From: Akkermansiaceae bacterium
GTDB taxonomy: Bacteria; Verrucomicrobiota; Verrucomicrobiia; Verrucomicrobiales; Akkermansiaceae
Reading direction: 5' to 3'
Assembly (NCBI GenBank): GCA_024233135.1
Contig: JACKPZ010000033.1
Span: 1-30,025 of the forward strand
DNA length: 30,025 nt
Positions 1 to 8,153 of the stretch are shown here, piece after piece (positions within the stretch are counted from its first letter, which is position 1; each line of letters opens with the position of its first letter). The position numbers and the translations under genes are program-made. The notes under the pieces are model-generated. The model was not told the DNA's origin, did not search any database, and worked only from the letters and a program-made list of their open reading frames with translations.

Positions 1-440
1 TCCGGCTGGGGTTCCGGTTCGGGCTCGGGTTTCGGCTCGACGGGCTTCGGCGGGTTTTCCGCGAGCTGCTCCATCAGGTCGGTTTGCGCGATCGGGAACG
101 GAAACGTGTAGGTATTCTCGCCCGGGCGCAGGACCACCTGGTCTCCGGTGACTTTCACGAGGTTCAGCTCGGTGCCGGCATCGATGGTCATCGTCATGCC
201 GGGCGTGAGATCCTTGAGCTTCGCGTCCTTGAGGATGGTCACGGTCTTCGGGAGCTGCTCGGGAGCGAGTTTCGCGGGATCGATGTCGGACTCTTTCGTT
301 TCGGCCACTTCCTCACCCGGCTCGGCGGCGGCGGGAGCCTTGACACCGGAGCCGACGAGGGTGGTGCGCAGCGAGGGTTCCACCAAGTAGCCGAGCACGC
401 CGGCGGCGGCCATCCCGAGAAGCATCAGAAAGAGTTTCAT
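1..440 (-). CDS. Membrane-anchored or exported protein of unknown function, 3' end beyond window
   Basis: The frame starts at ATG 440 on the minus strand and stays open to the left edge, so about 146 residues are visible and the C-terminus is missing. The N-terminus (MKLFLMLLGMAAAGVLGYLV) is a short hydrophobic stretch after one lysine, either a signal peptide or a single membrane anchor. Residues of about 25-105 are soluble-looking and rich in Lys, Asp, Thr and Val, with no motif I recognise. From about residue 130 the chain turns into alternating Pro-Glu/Pro-Lys repeats (EPKPEPEPEPQP) that run off the window. Such a tail suggests an extended cell-envelope linker, as in TonB-like or wall-spanning proteins, but this is only a resemblance. 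It lies 69 bases downstream of another small unknown gene on the same strand and may share its transcript. Confidence 0.7.
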   Translation of the reverse strand, partial: MKLFLMLLGMAAAGVLGYLVEPSLRTTLVGSGVKAPAAAEPGEEVAETKESDIDPAKLAPEQLPKTVTILKDAKLKDLTPGMTMTIDAGTELNLVKVTGDQVVLRPGENTYTFPFPIAQTDLMEQLAENPPKPVEPKPEPEPEPQP

Positions 441-509
441 GTGGTCGAGCGATACGTAGCCACCCGCCCGGATCTTGAAAAGAATTTCCCACCCGTCGGG
501 CGGGACGCT

Positions 510-743
510 TCATTTCCCGAGCCTGGCCTCCAGCACCGCCCGGGCCTTCGCGTAGCTGGCGTTTTCGAGGAAATGCAGCAGGCGGGCGTCGATGTTTCCG
601 GCATTGGCCTCCACCCATGCGGAAATGGCCATCGAGACGTCGCGCAGGGCGTCGAGGTGCCCGGCGGCATCGCGGTCGCGCCAGGCATGGTCGGCGATGA
701 TCCGTTCGCGTTCGCGCAGCAGTTCGAGCAGATGGGTTTCCAT
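510..743 (-). CDS. Small hypothetical protein (77 aa)
   Basis: Starts at ATG 743 and ends at TGA 510-512. The 77-residue product begins METHLLELLRERERII and is predicted mostly helical, charged and soluble, with no signal peptide or cysteines. I do not recognise a family. The frame is also open upstream of 743 without another ATG, and no strong ribosome binding site is visible, so the start rests on ATG use and the helical composition. It is divergent from the NAGS-like gene starting at 840, leaving about 96 bases that should hold promoters for both directions. Its small size and amphipathic helices would suit a partner protein, but nothing in the sequence fixes a role. Confidence 0.55.
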   Translation of the reverse strand: METHLLELLRERERIIADHAWRDRDAAGHLDALRDVSMAISAWVEANAGNIDARLLHFLENASYAKARAVLEARLGK

Positions 744-839
744 GCCGCAGAGCGGAGCACGGATCTGCCCGCCGTGCCAGCCGAAGCTGGAATGCGATGA
801 TCCGCTTGCGGCGGGCCGCCGGTTTGCTAGTCATGGCGC

Positions 840-1922
840 GTGGCCCAGCCGAATGACGTCCGAGCGGTTCTCCAGTACATCCCGCAGTTCCGGGGGAAAC
901 GATTCCTCGTGCTCATCGAGGCCGGCATCCTGCCCGAACCGGCGGTGGCCGAAACCCTGCTCGATCTGGCCGTGCTCGAGGACCTCGGCGTCCGCCTGGT
1001 GCTCGGCGTGCTCGGCGGCGACATCAAGGACCTCTACGACTGGACGCTCGAGTGCGAGATCATGGCCGCCCGCGTCCCCCACCCCATCACCGATCCGCTC
1101 GCGGTCCGCGAGACGCAGGACATCCTTTCGCGCGGCCAGTCGGCGATCATCGACGCGTCCGCGACCGGACCGCTCGACCCGCCGGTGGTGGAATTCGCGA
1201 AACAACTCGGCGTCGCGAAAGTCATCACCCTGCTGGAGGAGGCCATCCTGATCGACGGCGAACCGGCGCACGCGGTGCACGCCGGGGAGGTCGAGGATCT
1301 CATCGGCCGCACGGACGAGCGCGGAGCCGCCCTGATGCGCGCCGCCGCGGCCGCCTGCCACCGCGGCATCCCGCGGGTGCACGTTCTCAACGGCCGGCGC
1401 CAGGGCGTGCTCGTCGACGAGTTGTTCTCCAACGAAGGCGTCGGCACGATGGTCCACGGCGACAGCTACCAGATGATCCGCCCGCTGCGCGAGGAGGACA
1501 TCCCGGAGCTGCTGGGCATGATCGGCCGCTCGGTGCGGCGCACGAAACTCGTCGAGCGAACGTATGAGGACATCCAGTCGCGGATCGGGGATTTCCACGT
1601 GATGACCATCGACGACAACGTCGTCGGCTGCGTCGCGCTGCACGAGCATGCTCCGGAACAGACCGCCGAGGTCGCCTGCCTGTATGTGAAACAAGCGCAC
1701 GAAGGGCGCGGCTACGGGATCGAGCTCGTGCACCACGCCGAGGACATCGCACGAGCGAAGGGCATCCCCCGCGTGTTCGCCCTGAGCAACCGCGCGGCGG
1801 CGTTTTTCACCGACCGCGTGGGCTACACGCCCGCCACCGTGGAGGCGCTGCCGGCGACCCGGCGCGCCCAGTACGAGGCCAGCGGGAGGGATTCACTCGT
1901 CTTTTCGCGCGAACTCGGTTAG
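840..1922 (+). CDS. argA: N-acetylglutamate synthase-like protein (shortened AAK domain + GNAT)
   Basis: Predicted to transfer acetyl from acetyl-CoA to glutamate, the first step of arginine synthesis, in the cytoplasm. The order matches ArgA: an amino-acid-kinase-like part (about residues 1-205, opening YIPQFRGKRFLVLIEAG) and a C-terminal GNAT domain (about 211-355) with the acetyl-CoA loop HEGRGYG at 287-293 and a late FFTDRVGYTP motif. The segment ELFSNEGVGTMV (194-205) matches the region linked to arginine feedback in the family. At 360 aa it is about 80 residues shorter than E. coli ArgA. The loss lies in the middle of the AAK domain, and the Lys/Gly-Gly nucleotide motif is absent. The start is GTG 840, because a TAG lies four codons upstream in frame (828-830) and the next ATG is near residue 75. 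The beta-CASP gene follows after 30 bases. Confidence 0.85.
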   Translation: MAQPNDVRAVLQYIPQFRGKRFLVLIEAGILPEPAVAETLLDLAVLEDLGVRLVLGVLGGDIKDLYDWTLECEIMAARVPHPITDPLAVRETQDILSRGQSAIIDASATGPLDPPVVEFAKQLGVAKVITLLEEAILIDGEPAHAVHAGEVEDLIGRTDERGAALMRAAAAACHRGIPRVHVLNGRRQGVLVDELFSNEGVGTMVHGDSYQMIRPLREEDIPELLGMIGRSVRRTKLVERTYEDIQSRIGDFHVMTIDDNVVGCVALHEHAPEQTAEVACLYVKQAHEGRGYGIELVHHAEDIARAKGIPRVFALSNRAAAFFTDRVGYTPATVEALPATRRAQYEASGRDSLVFSRELG

Positions 1923-1952
1923 AGTGCCGCGAATCCCATCCGAAACAAACCC

Positions 1953-3353
1953 ATGAAACTCAAATTCTGTGGTGCGGCCGGCACCACCACCGGCTCGCAG
2001 CACCTGCTCGAAGTGAACGGCAGCCGCATCCTGCTTGACTGCGGCCTCTATCAAGGCTCCCGCACCCGCGCCTACGAGGTGAACTGTTGTTTCCCGCTCT
2101 TCGACCCGAAGGAAATCGACACCGTCATCCTGTCCCACGCGCACATCGACCACAGCGGCAACCTGCCGAACCTGGTGAAGAAGGGATTCAAGGGCAACAT
2201 CGTCTGCACCCACGCCACCCGGGATCTCTGCCAGATCATGCTCGCGGACTCGGCGCACATCCAGGAGAGCGACTCGAACTGGCTCAACAAACACCGGAAG
2301 AAGGACGGGCTGCCGACCGTCGAACCGCTCTACAACGCCAAGGACGCAGAACTCTGCCTGCGCCAGTTCGTGACCGCCGGATACGAGCGTCCGCTGCCCG
2401 TCGCCGACGGGGTCACCGTCACCTTCATCGATGCCGGCCACATCCTCGGCAGCGCGCAGGTGCTGTTGACCATCGACGACAAGGATGACGGAGTGCGGAA
2501 GCGTTTCCTCTTTTCGGGCGACATCGGCCGCGGGGCCAACGAGGTCCTGCGCGATCCGGTGCCGGTGCACGATGTCGATTTCCTGCTGATGGAGAGCACC
2601 TACGGCGGTCGCGAGCACGAGGCGCCTCCGGGCATGGGCGACCACTTCGGCGAGGTGCTCCGCGAGGCGGTGAAACGCGGCGGCCACATCCTCATCCCGG
2701 CCTTCGCGGTCGAGCGGACCCAGCAGGTGCTCTACGTGCTGCACCGTTTGTTCGAGGACGGGTCCATTCCCGATCTTCCGGTCTATGTCGACAGCCCGCT
2801 GGCGGTGAGCGCCACCGAGATCTACCGCCTGCATCCGGACGCCTTCAACGAGGAGGTCTATCAGGATCTGTTCGAGAAGCAGAACCCCTTCGGTTTCGAA
2901 GGTCTCACGCTCGTCCGCTCGGTATCCGGATCGAAGGCGCTCAACGAGCTCCACGGCGCCGCGATCATCATCTCCGCATCCGGAATGTGCGAGGCGGGTC
3001 GCATTCTGCACCATCTCAAGAACAACATCGGAGATCCGAAGACAACCGTGCTCTTCGTGGGATACTGCGCGGAGCACACGCTCGGCCGCAGGATCCGCGA
3101 CGGGGAAAAGGAGGTCAACATCCTCGGCGACCGCTACAGGGTGCGGGCCAAGATCGAGACCATCGACTCGTTCTCCGGCCATGCCGACCACTCGGAGCTT
3201 CTCGACTACTTCGACCGCACCACCGGGCCGAAGAAACGTGTCTGGCTCGTCCACGGCGAACCGGACTCCGCGGAGGCGTTGAAAGAAGCGCTCGTGAAGC
3301 GCCACCACCGCAGCGTCGAGATCGCGGAACTCGGTCAAGAGGTCGAGTTTTAG
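1953..3353 (+). CDS. Beta-CASP metallo-beta-lactamase-fold RNase (YSH1/CPSF73-like)
   Basis: A 466-residue zinc-dependent hydrolase of the metallo-beta-lactamase/beta-CASP/RMMBL family, whose members cut RNA endo- or exonucleolytically. The zinc motif SHAHIDH sits at residues 61-67. Further ligands are in DAGHILGS and FSGDIGRG. The beta-CASP region follows with ESTYGGREH, FAVERTQQVLYVLHRL and SASGMCEAGRILHHL. The C-terminal RMMBL-type segment carries FSGHADHSELLDY and LVHGEP. Length and order are standard for the bacterial COG1236 group, and all visible metal ligands are present. It starts at ATG 1953, 30 bases after the NAGS-like gene. No close Shine-Dalgarno is seen. The true substrate (mRNA, tRNA or other) cannot be read from the sequence. 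Confidence 0.92.
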   Translation: MKLKFCGAAGTTTGSQHLLEVNGSRILLDCGLYQGSRTRAYEVNCCFPLFDPKEIDTVILSHAHIDHSGNLPNLVKKGFKGNIVCTHATRDLCQIMLADSAHIQESDSNWLNKHRKKDGLPTVEPLYNAKDAELCLRQFVTAGYERPLPVADGVTVTFIDAGHILGSAQVLLTIDDKDDGVRKRFLFSGDIGRGANEVLRDPVPVHDVDFLLMESTYGGREHEAPPGMGDHFGEVLREAVKRGGHILIPAFAVERTQQVLYVLHRLFEDGSIPDLPVYVDSPLAVSATEIYRLHPDAFNEEVYQDLFEKQNPFGFEGLTLVRSVSGSKALNELHGAAIIISASGMCEAGRILHHLKNNIGDPKTTVLFVGYCAEHTLGRRIRDGEKEVNILGDRYRVRAKIETIDSFSGHADHSELLDYFDRTTGPKKRVWLVHGEPDSAEALKEALVKRHHRSVEIAELGQEVEF

Positions 3354-3396
3354 ATAGCTCCGAGGGCGATTCGGCGTCCGCGCGTGATTTCCACTT

Positions 3397-3425
3397 GATG
3401 CCTCCGCGGGCGGCATCGCAGTTTT
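3397..3425 (+). terminator. Candidate intrinsic terminator after the beta-CASP gene
   Basis: GATGCC (3397-3402) pairs with GGCATC (3412-3417) around a GC-rich 9-base loop containing CCGCGG. A short T-run (GTTTT) follows at 3421-3425. The stem is only 6 bp and the T-run is short, so termination may be partial. It sits 44 bases after the stop codon and just before the acyl carrier protein gene. Confidence 0.35.
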
Positions 3426-3432
3426 CGCGCGC

Positions 3433-3693
3433 ATGAGTTCTTCGAAGAAAGATTCGCCCTCCGCCATCGAGTTGATCGACTGGCTGAACGGCGAGGGGTT
3501 GTTGGAATTGGATTGGGATTTTCCGGAGGATGGCGACCTGTTCGCCGCGGGTCTCGATTCGATGGCGGTGATGCAGGTCGTCGTCGCCGTGGAGGATGAA
3601 TACGGGGTGGAACTGGTGCCCGAAGACCTCAGCAAGGAACAACTCGCGACTCCGGAAGCGCTGGCCGCGCTGATCCGGAGCAAGCGCCAATGA
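3433..3693 (+). CDS. Acyl carrier protein-like protein
   Basis: An 86-residue, acidic, helical protein with the phosphopantetheine attachment motif GLDSM; the modified serine would be Ser43. It is preceded by DLFAAG and followed by a helix II-like segment (VMQVVVAVEDEYGVEL), as in the PP-binding family. After 4'-phosphopantetheinylation it would carry an acyl or aminoacyl group as a thioester. Housekeeping AcpP usually lies among fab genes; none is present here, so this looks like a specialised carrier. Its last four bases (ATGA, 3690-3693) overlap the start of the next gene, which encodes an FAD-dependent oxidoreductase. This implies coupled translation and a shared task. It starts at ATG 3433, 79 bases after the beta-CASP RNase gene. 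Confidence 0.88.
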   Translation: MSSSKKDSPSAIELIDWLNGEGLLELDWDFPEDGDLFAAGLDSMAVMQVVVAVEDEYGVELVPEDLSKEQLATPEALAALIRSKRQ

Positions 3694-4910
3694 CACCGGC
3701 CGTCCGGCGGTGCGATGTGGTGGTGATCGGAGGCGGCAGCGCCGGCCTCGCCGCGGCGCTCGCATCCGCCCGGACCGGAGCGGCCACCCTGCTCGTCGAG
3801 CGGCACGGTTACCTCGGCGGCATGGGCACCGCGGCGCTCGTGCATTCGTTCTGCGGGCTCTACCTGCTGCGCACGGAACCCGGAGCCGAACTCGCCAACC
3901 CGGGGATCCCGGCGCAGATCGAAGAACGGATGATCGAGGCCACCGGCATCGGTCCTCGGCGCTACGGACGGGTCGACGTGCTGCCGCAGCATCCCGTCGA
4001 GTTCGCGCGCATCGCCGACAACCTCTGCGCCGCCGAGAAAACGCTCGATCTGTCGTTTCACAGCGAGCTCACCGGTGTGGAGCGGGATGCGGATGGCTGG
4101 CGGCTTTCCATCGCCACCCGCGGCGGGATCCAAACGACCGACGCCGCCACGTTGGTGGATGCCTCGGGTGACGCCGTGGTCGCAGGTTTCCTCTCCATCG
4201 AGACCGTCATGATGCAGGCCAACCTGCTCCAGCGCCCAGCCTACGTCTTCGGTGTCTGTCGGCCGCGTTCCGCGGAGGATCACGACCCGCTGCTCACCGC
4301 GGGTCGCATCGTCGAGGGCGTGCGTTCCGGCGAGGTGCCGGATGAGGCACTCGGGCTCGTCTTCCGCGCGTCCGGACGGCCGTGGGAAATGTTCGGCACG
4401 ATCGACCTGCCCGGCCCCGCAGATGGCGGCTACGACCCGCTCGATCCCTCCTGCCTCGGGGAGCTCGAACGCGTCGGCCGCGCCGTCGCCACCGCCGCCG
4501 TCCGCTGGCTCGCGCGCAAAGACCCTTCGTGGGCGGACGCCTACATCAGCCACTGGCCGTTGCGCGCCGGCGTCCGTGAAAGCCGCCGCTGGCGCGGTGA
4601 GGCGACGCTCACCGGCGACGACCTGCTCCAGAGCCGGCGTTTCGACGACGAGACCGCCCTCGCCACCTGGCCGATGGAGTTCCGCGAGAACACCCGCGGG
4701 CCGCGCCTCCGATTTCCCCACACCGACGATCCCTGCGGCATCCCGGCCGGGTGTTTGAAACCCGCGGGCATGGACCGCCTCTTCGTCGCCGGCCGTTGCA
4801 TTTCGACCGATCATGACGCCCAGGCATCGATCCGCGTCATGGGCACCTGTTTCGCCACCGGCGAGGCCGCCGGAACGATGGCCGCCGCGGCATCCGGAGG
4901 CTCCGCTTGA
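3690..4910 (+). CDS. FAD-dependent oxidoreductase (FAD_oxidored family)
   Basis: A 406-residue flavoprotein. A Rossmann dinucleotide motif (VVIGGGSAGLAAA, GGGSAG at about 14-19) is followed by the ribose-binding acid in LVERHG (Glu37) and the YLGGMGT segment typical of the FAD_oxidored group. A second FAD contact appears as DASGDAVVA (157-165). The C-terminal FAD motif is RLFVAGRCIS...MGTCFATGEAAG (about 363-394). It has no signal peptide, so it should act in the cytoplasm. The gene overlaps the acyl carrier protein gene by ATGA, and PolX starts 31 bases downstream. The coupling suggests it oxidises or reduces a group held on that carrier, but this is inferred from gene order only; relatives act on diverse substrates. 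Confidence 0.85.
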   Translation: MTPAVRRCDVVVIGGGSAGLAAALASARTGAATLLVERHGYLGGMGTAALVHSFCGLYLLRTEPGAELANPGIPAQIEERMIEATGIGPRRYGRVDVLPQHPVEFARIADNLCAAEKTLDLSFHSELTGVERDADGWRLSIATRGGIQTTDAATLVDASGDAVVAGFLSIETVMMQANLLQRPAYVFGVCRPRSAEDHDPLLTAGRIVEGVRSGEVPDEALGLVFRASGRPWEMFGTIDLPGPADGGYDPLDPSCLGELERVGRAVATAAVRWLARKDPSWADAYISHWPLRAGVRESRRWRGEATLTGDDLLQSRRFDDETALATWPMEFRENTRGPRLRFPHTDDPCGIPAGCLKPAGMDRLFVAGRCISTDHDAQASIRVMGTCFATGEAAGTMAAAASGGSA

Positions 4911-4941
4911 CGTTTCCTCGGCGCGGAGGCGAGGCTGCCGC

Positions 4942-6687
4942 ATGACCCGCGAGACGATGGCGGAAGTGCTGGAGGAGATCGCGCTCCTGCTCGAACTGAA
5001 GGACGAGAATCCGTTCAAGATCCGCGCCTACCGCCAGGGTGCGGAGGTGGTGCGGAACTTCGAGGACGACATCGTCGAACGGGCGCGGGCGAACGAGTTG
5101 AATGGGATCAAGGGCATCGGCGACGCGCTCCGCGACAAGCTGCACGAACTGGCGACGACCGGGACGCTCGAGTTTCACCAGAACCTGCGTGCCGAATTTC
5201 CCGACGGCTTGTTCGAGCTGTTCGATGTCCAGGGCCTCGGACCGAAGAAGATCAAGCTGCTGCATTCCGAGCTGGGCGTCGGGTCGATCGCCGATCTGAA
5301 ACGCGTCTGCGAGGAAGGAAAGGTGGCGGGCCTGTCGGGCTTCGGGAAAAAGACGGAGCAGAAAATTCTCGAGGAACTCGCGCGGCGGGACTCGTTCGCG
5401 GACACCTATCTGCTCGGAGCGGTGTCCCCCATCGTATCGGACTTGTTGGAAACCCTGAGGACGCATCCGGAGATCGGATTGGTGGCGGTGGCGGGATCGT
5501 TCCGCCGCGCGAAAGAAACCGTGCACGATCTGGACTTTCTCGTTTCCACCAAGGAACCGGCGCTGGTCTGCGAGGACTTCACCACGCTGCCGCAGGTGGC
5601 CTCGGTGATCGCCTGCGGTGAAACGAAAGCCTCCGTGCGGCTGACAAACGGACTGCAATGCGATCTTCGCGCGGTCTCGAACGAGCAGTTCCCCTTCGCG
5701 CTGATGTATTTCACCGGCTCGAAGGAACACAACGTGGCCATCCGCTCGCTCGCCTTGAAAAAGGGCTGGTCGCTCAACGAATACGGTTTCACGCCGGCGG
5801 AGAACGCGAAGCAGTCGGAGGAGATCCCGGCGGACATCCATGAGGAACGGGATATCTATCAGGCGCTCGGTTTGCGATACATCGAGCCCGAGTTGCGCGA
5901 GAACCGCGGCGAGATCGAGGCGGCGGCGGATGATGATCTCCCGCGGCTCGTCGCGTTGGAAAACCTGCGCGGCACCTTCCACAACCACAGCACCGCGTCC
6001 GACGGAACGAACACGCTGGAGGAGATGGCGGAGGCGGCGATGGAACTGGGCCTGCAATACCTCGGCATCGCGGACCACTCGAAGGCGTCGTTCCAGGCGA
6101 ACGGGTTGGACGAGGATCGCCTTTTCGCGCAGGTGTCGAAGATCCGGGAACTGAACGAGACCTATCAGAACTTCCGGCTCTTCGCCGGCAGCGAGGTGGA
6201 CATCCACAAGGACGGCACGCTCGACTTCGCGGACGAGATCCTCGCCCAACTCGACTACTGCGTCGTCTCCGTGCACAACGTTTTCAACCTGCCCGAAGAC
6301 GAGATGACCCGGCGGCTTTGCCGGGCGATGGAGAACGAACACGTCACCATGCTCGGCCACCCGACCGGCCGCCTGCTCTTGAAACGCGACGGCTACGCAC
6401 TCGACATGACGAGGATCATCGACTGCGCGGCGGAAACCCGGACGATCATCGAGCTCAACTGCAACCCGCGCCGGCTCGACATGGATTGGCGCTGGTGGAA
6501 ACGCGCCCGCGACAAAGGCGTGCTGTGTTCGATCAATCCGGACGCCCACTCCACCGACGGGCTCCACCACCTCGGGATCGGCGTGCGGGTCGCCCGCAAG
6601 GGCTGGCTGCGGCGCCTGGATGTGCTCAACACCCGGTCCGCCGCGGACGTCGCCGCATTCCTCGCGAAACCCAAGGCCGAGCGCTGA
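4942..6687 (+). CDS. polX: DNA polymerase/3'-5' exonuclease family X (PolX) with PHP domain
   Basis: A 581-residue bacterial PolX, close to the usual 570 or so, for gap-filling repair synthesis with proofreading or end-processing by the PHP domain. Helix-hairpin-helix segments lie at about 53-75 (GIKGIGDAL) and 94-110 (VQGLGPKKI). The polymerase palm has GSFRR (185-189), the acid pair in HDLDF (Asp196, Asp198), a third candidate acid Asp241, and FTGSKEHNVAIR. The PHP domain starts at FHNHSTASDG (347-356) and keeps SEVDIH, SVHNVF, LGHPTGR and NPDAHSTDG, so its metal site looks intact. An in-frame upstream extension begins inside the oxidoreductase gene and reads Arg/Pro-rich. I therefore place the start at ATG 4942, where the family N-terminus begins; ATG 4957 is an alternative. 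Confidence 0.93.
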   Translation: MTRETMAEVLEEIALLLELKDENPFKIRAYRQGAEVVRNFEDDIVERARANELNGIKGIGDALRDKLHELATTGTLEFHQNLRAEFPDGLFELFDVQGLGPKKIKLLHSELGVGSIADLKRVCEEGKVAGLSGFGKKTEQKILEELARRDSFADTYLLGAVSPIVSDLLETLRTHPEIGLVAVAGSFRRAKETVHDLDFLVSTKEPALVCEDFTTLPQVASVIACGETKASVRLTNGLQCDLRAVSNEQFPFALMYFTGSKEHNVAIRSLALKKGWSLNEYGFTPAENAKQSEEIPADIHEERDIYQALGLRYIEPELRENRGEIEAAADDDLPRLVALENLRGTFHNHSTASDGTNTLEEMAEAAMELGLQYLGIADHSKASFQANGLDEDRLFAQVSKIRELNETYQNFRLFAGSEVDIHKDGTLDFADEILAQLDYCVVSVHNVFNLPEDEMTRRLCRAMENEHVTMLGHPTGRLLLKRDGYALDMTRIIDCAAETRTIIELNCNPRRLDMDWRWWKRARDKGVLCSINPDAHSTDGLHHLGIGVRVARKGWLRRLDVLNTRSAADVAAFLAKPKAER

Positions 6688-6840
6688 TCCCGCGCGAGCG
6701 ATTCTGCCAGCAAATGATTGATGCGGGCGCACATGTTTTTCGTCGCCGTGGCCTCCGGGATTCGGGACCGATGGGTTCCTGAAAGGCGTGGCGGAGGAAT
6801 TGGCGTTGTCCGCGGGGGATGGGCCGGGCAATCTCCGCGC

Positions 6841-7647
6841 GTGTCCGCGGACCACACGCTTCCCTCCGAAATCCCCGCCTCGGCGACCACCTGCCGGGTG
6901 GCGGACCTGTTGCTCGACATCGGCACCTCGATGTTGATCTCCGGCGCGCACAGCGGCCGGGTGCACCGCAACATCGACCGCGTCGCCGCCGCCTGGGGAT
7001 TCCAAGCGGACCTGTTCATCACCTTCACCGGGATGATGGTTTCGGTGCGGAATCTCCAACGCGACGAACAACCGGTGGCGCGCTTCCGCAAAGTACCGAT
7101 CCATGGCGTGCATTTCGGCATCATCACCGCCATCAGCCTGCTCACGTGGAAGGTCGCCGAGGAAACGCTCGACGTCGCCACGGTGGAACGGGAGATGGAG
7201 CGCATCCGCAAGATTCCCCATCACCCGCGGTGGGCGATCCTGCTGGGCATCGGCGCGGCCTGCGGCTGCCTGTGCCTGCTGCTTGGCGGGGATTGGAAAA
7301 ATGGTGTCGTCGCGTTCGTCGCGGCGCTGACCGGCATGTTCGTCCGCCAGGAGGTGATGCGGCTGAAATACAACCCGATGATCGGCTTCATCGCCGCGTC
7401 GTTCACCACCAGCGTCATCGCCGGGATGGACGTGTTGCACCACTTCGGCGCCTCGCCGGAGAAAACCCTGGCGTCGTCCGTGCTCTATCTGGTGCCCGGC
7501 GTCCCGCTCATCAATTGCGCGATCGACCTCATCGAGGGACACATCCCCACCGGCATCGCCCGCGGGGTGTTCGGTGGCTTCGTGCTGCTGTGCATCGCGG
7601 TGGGCATGACGCTCAGCATCCTCCTGTTAGGCATCCACAATTTCTGA
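6841..7647 (+). CDS. yjjP: ThrE-type exporter subunit, YjjP-like (N-terminal module)
   Basis: A 268-residue inner-membrane protein of the threonine/serine exporter family (ThrE N-terminal module, DUF1212). The first 125 residues are soluble, with the family-like segment LLLDIGTSMLISGAHSGRV (24-41) and FITFTGMMVSV. About five membrane spans follow (approximately 131-149, 155-170, 180-197, 209-230, 241-264), including LYLVPGVPLIN. The second module is the next gene, 7 bases on, as in E. coli yjjPB, which has been linked to succinate export. ThrE itself exports threonine and serine, so the substrate here is open. The frame reaches up to 6718 with ATG codons, but that extension is Arg/Gly-rich and unlike the family. 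GTG 6841 is my preferred start, with moderate certainty. Confidence 0.85.
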   Translation: MSADHTLPSEIPASATTCRVADLLLDIGTSMLISGAHSGRVHRNIDRVAAAWGFQADLFITFTGMMVSVRNLQRDEQPVARFRKVPIHGVHFGIITAISLLTWKVAEETLDVATVEREMERIRKIPHHPRWAILLGIGAACGCLCLLLGGDWKNGVVAFVAALTGMFVRQEVMRLKYNPMIGFIAASFTTSVIAGMDVLHHFGASPEKTLASSVLYLVPGVPLINCAIDLIEGHIPTGIARGVFGGFVLLCIAVGMTLSILLLGIHNF

Positions 7648-7654
7648 CCCGACG

Positions 7655-8146
7655 ATGGAACTTCTCCTCCCCTTCCTGCGCGACATCGCCCTCGCCTTCG
7701 TGGTGGCGGTCGGCTTCGCGATCCTTTTCCAGACGCCGCGGCGGGTGCTGTGGGTGGCCGGCGTGCTCGGCGGGCTCGGCCACTGCCTGCGATTCGCGAT
7801 GGTGTCGCAGGGTTTCGGCCCGATCCCCTCGACGCTGGCGGCGGCGGTGGCGATCGGCCTCGCCGGGATCTTCGCCTCGCACCGGGTTCACACGCCGCCG
7901 GTGGTGTTCACGATGCCGGCCTGCATCACGATGATCCCCGGGCTTTTCGCCTACCGGGCGATGCTCGGCTGCATCCGAATCACGGACCTGGAGATGGCGA
8001 AACAGGACCCGCATCTGGTGGCGCAGACGGCGCACTACTTCGTGCTGACGGCCTCGCTGCTCTTCACGCTGGCGATCGGTATCTGCAGCGGCGCGCTGCT
8101 GTTCCGGAAACGGAGCACGAAGTCCTTGTTCCGGCGGATTTTCTAA
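7655..8146 (+). CDS. yjjB: ThrE-type exporter subunit, YjjB-like (C-terminal module)
   Basis: A 163-residue integral membrane protein matching the second ThrE module (ThrE_2, DUF3815). It is nearly the length of E. coli YjjB (157). Four to five hydrophobic spans are visible, and the conserved-looking loop PACITMIPGLFAYRAM lies at 88-103. It follows the YjjP-like gene by 7 bases and would form one transporter with it; in Corynebacterium ThrE both modules lie in one chain. It ends 7 bases before the stop of the converging GH28 gene, with no room for a separate terminator. The exported compound is not deducible. Confidence 0.88.
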   Translation: MELLLPFLRDIALAFVVAVGFAILFQTPRRVLWVAGVLGGLGHCLRFAMVSQGFGPIPSTLAAAVAIGLAGIFASHRVHTPPVVFTMPACITMIPGLFAYRAMLGCIRITDLEMAKQDPHLVAQTAHYFVLTASLLFTLAIGICSGALLFRKRSTKSLFRRIF

Positions 8147-8153
8147 CACCGCA

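Noticed and set aside
4813..4941. Longer N-terminus for PolX starting inside the oxidoreductase gene
   Set aside because: The added residues are Arg/Pro-rich and overlap a conserved FAD-binding motif in another frame; the family N-terminus begins at 4942.
1893..5018. A 1,041-codon open frame on the minus strand
   Set aside because: It lies antisense to the beta-CASP, ACP and FAD genes, whose motifs are clear. Long antisense frames are expected at this GC content, and its translation is low-complexity and motif-free.
4837..7542. A 901-codon open frame on the minus strand
   Set aside because: Antisense to polX and yjjP; composition is typical of a mirror frame (rich in Arg, Asp, His, Gly) with no motif.
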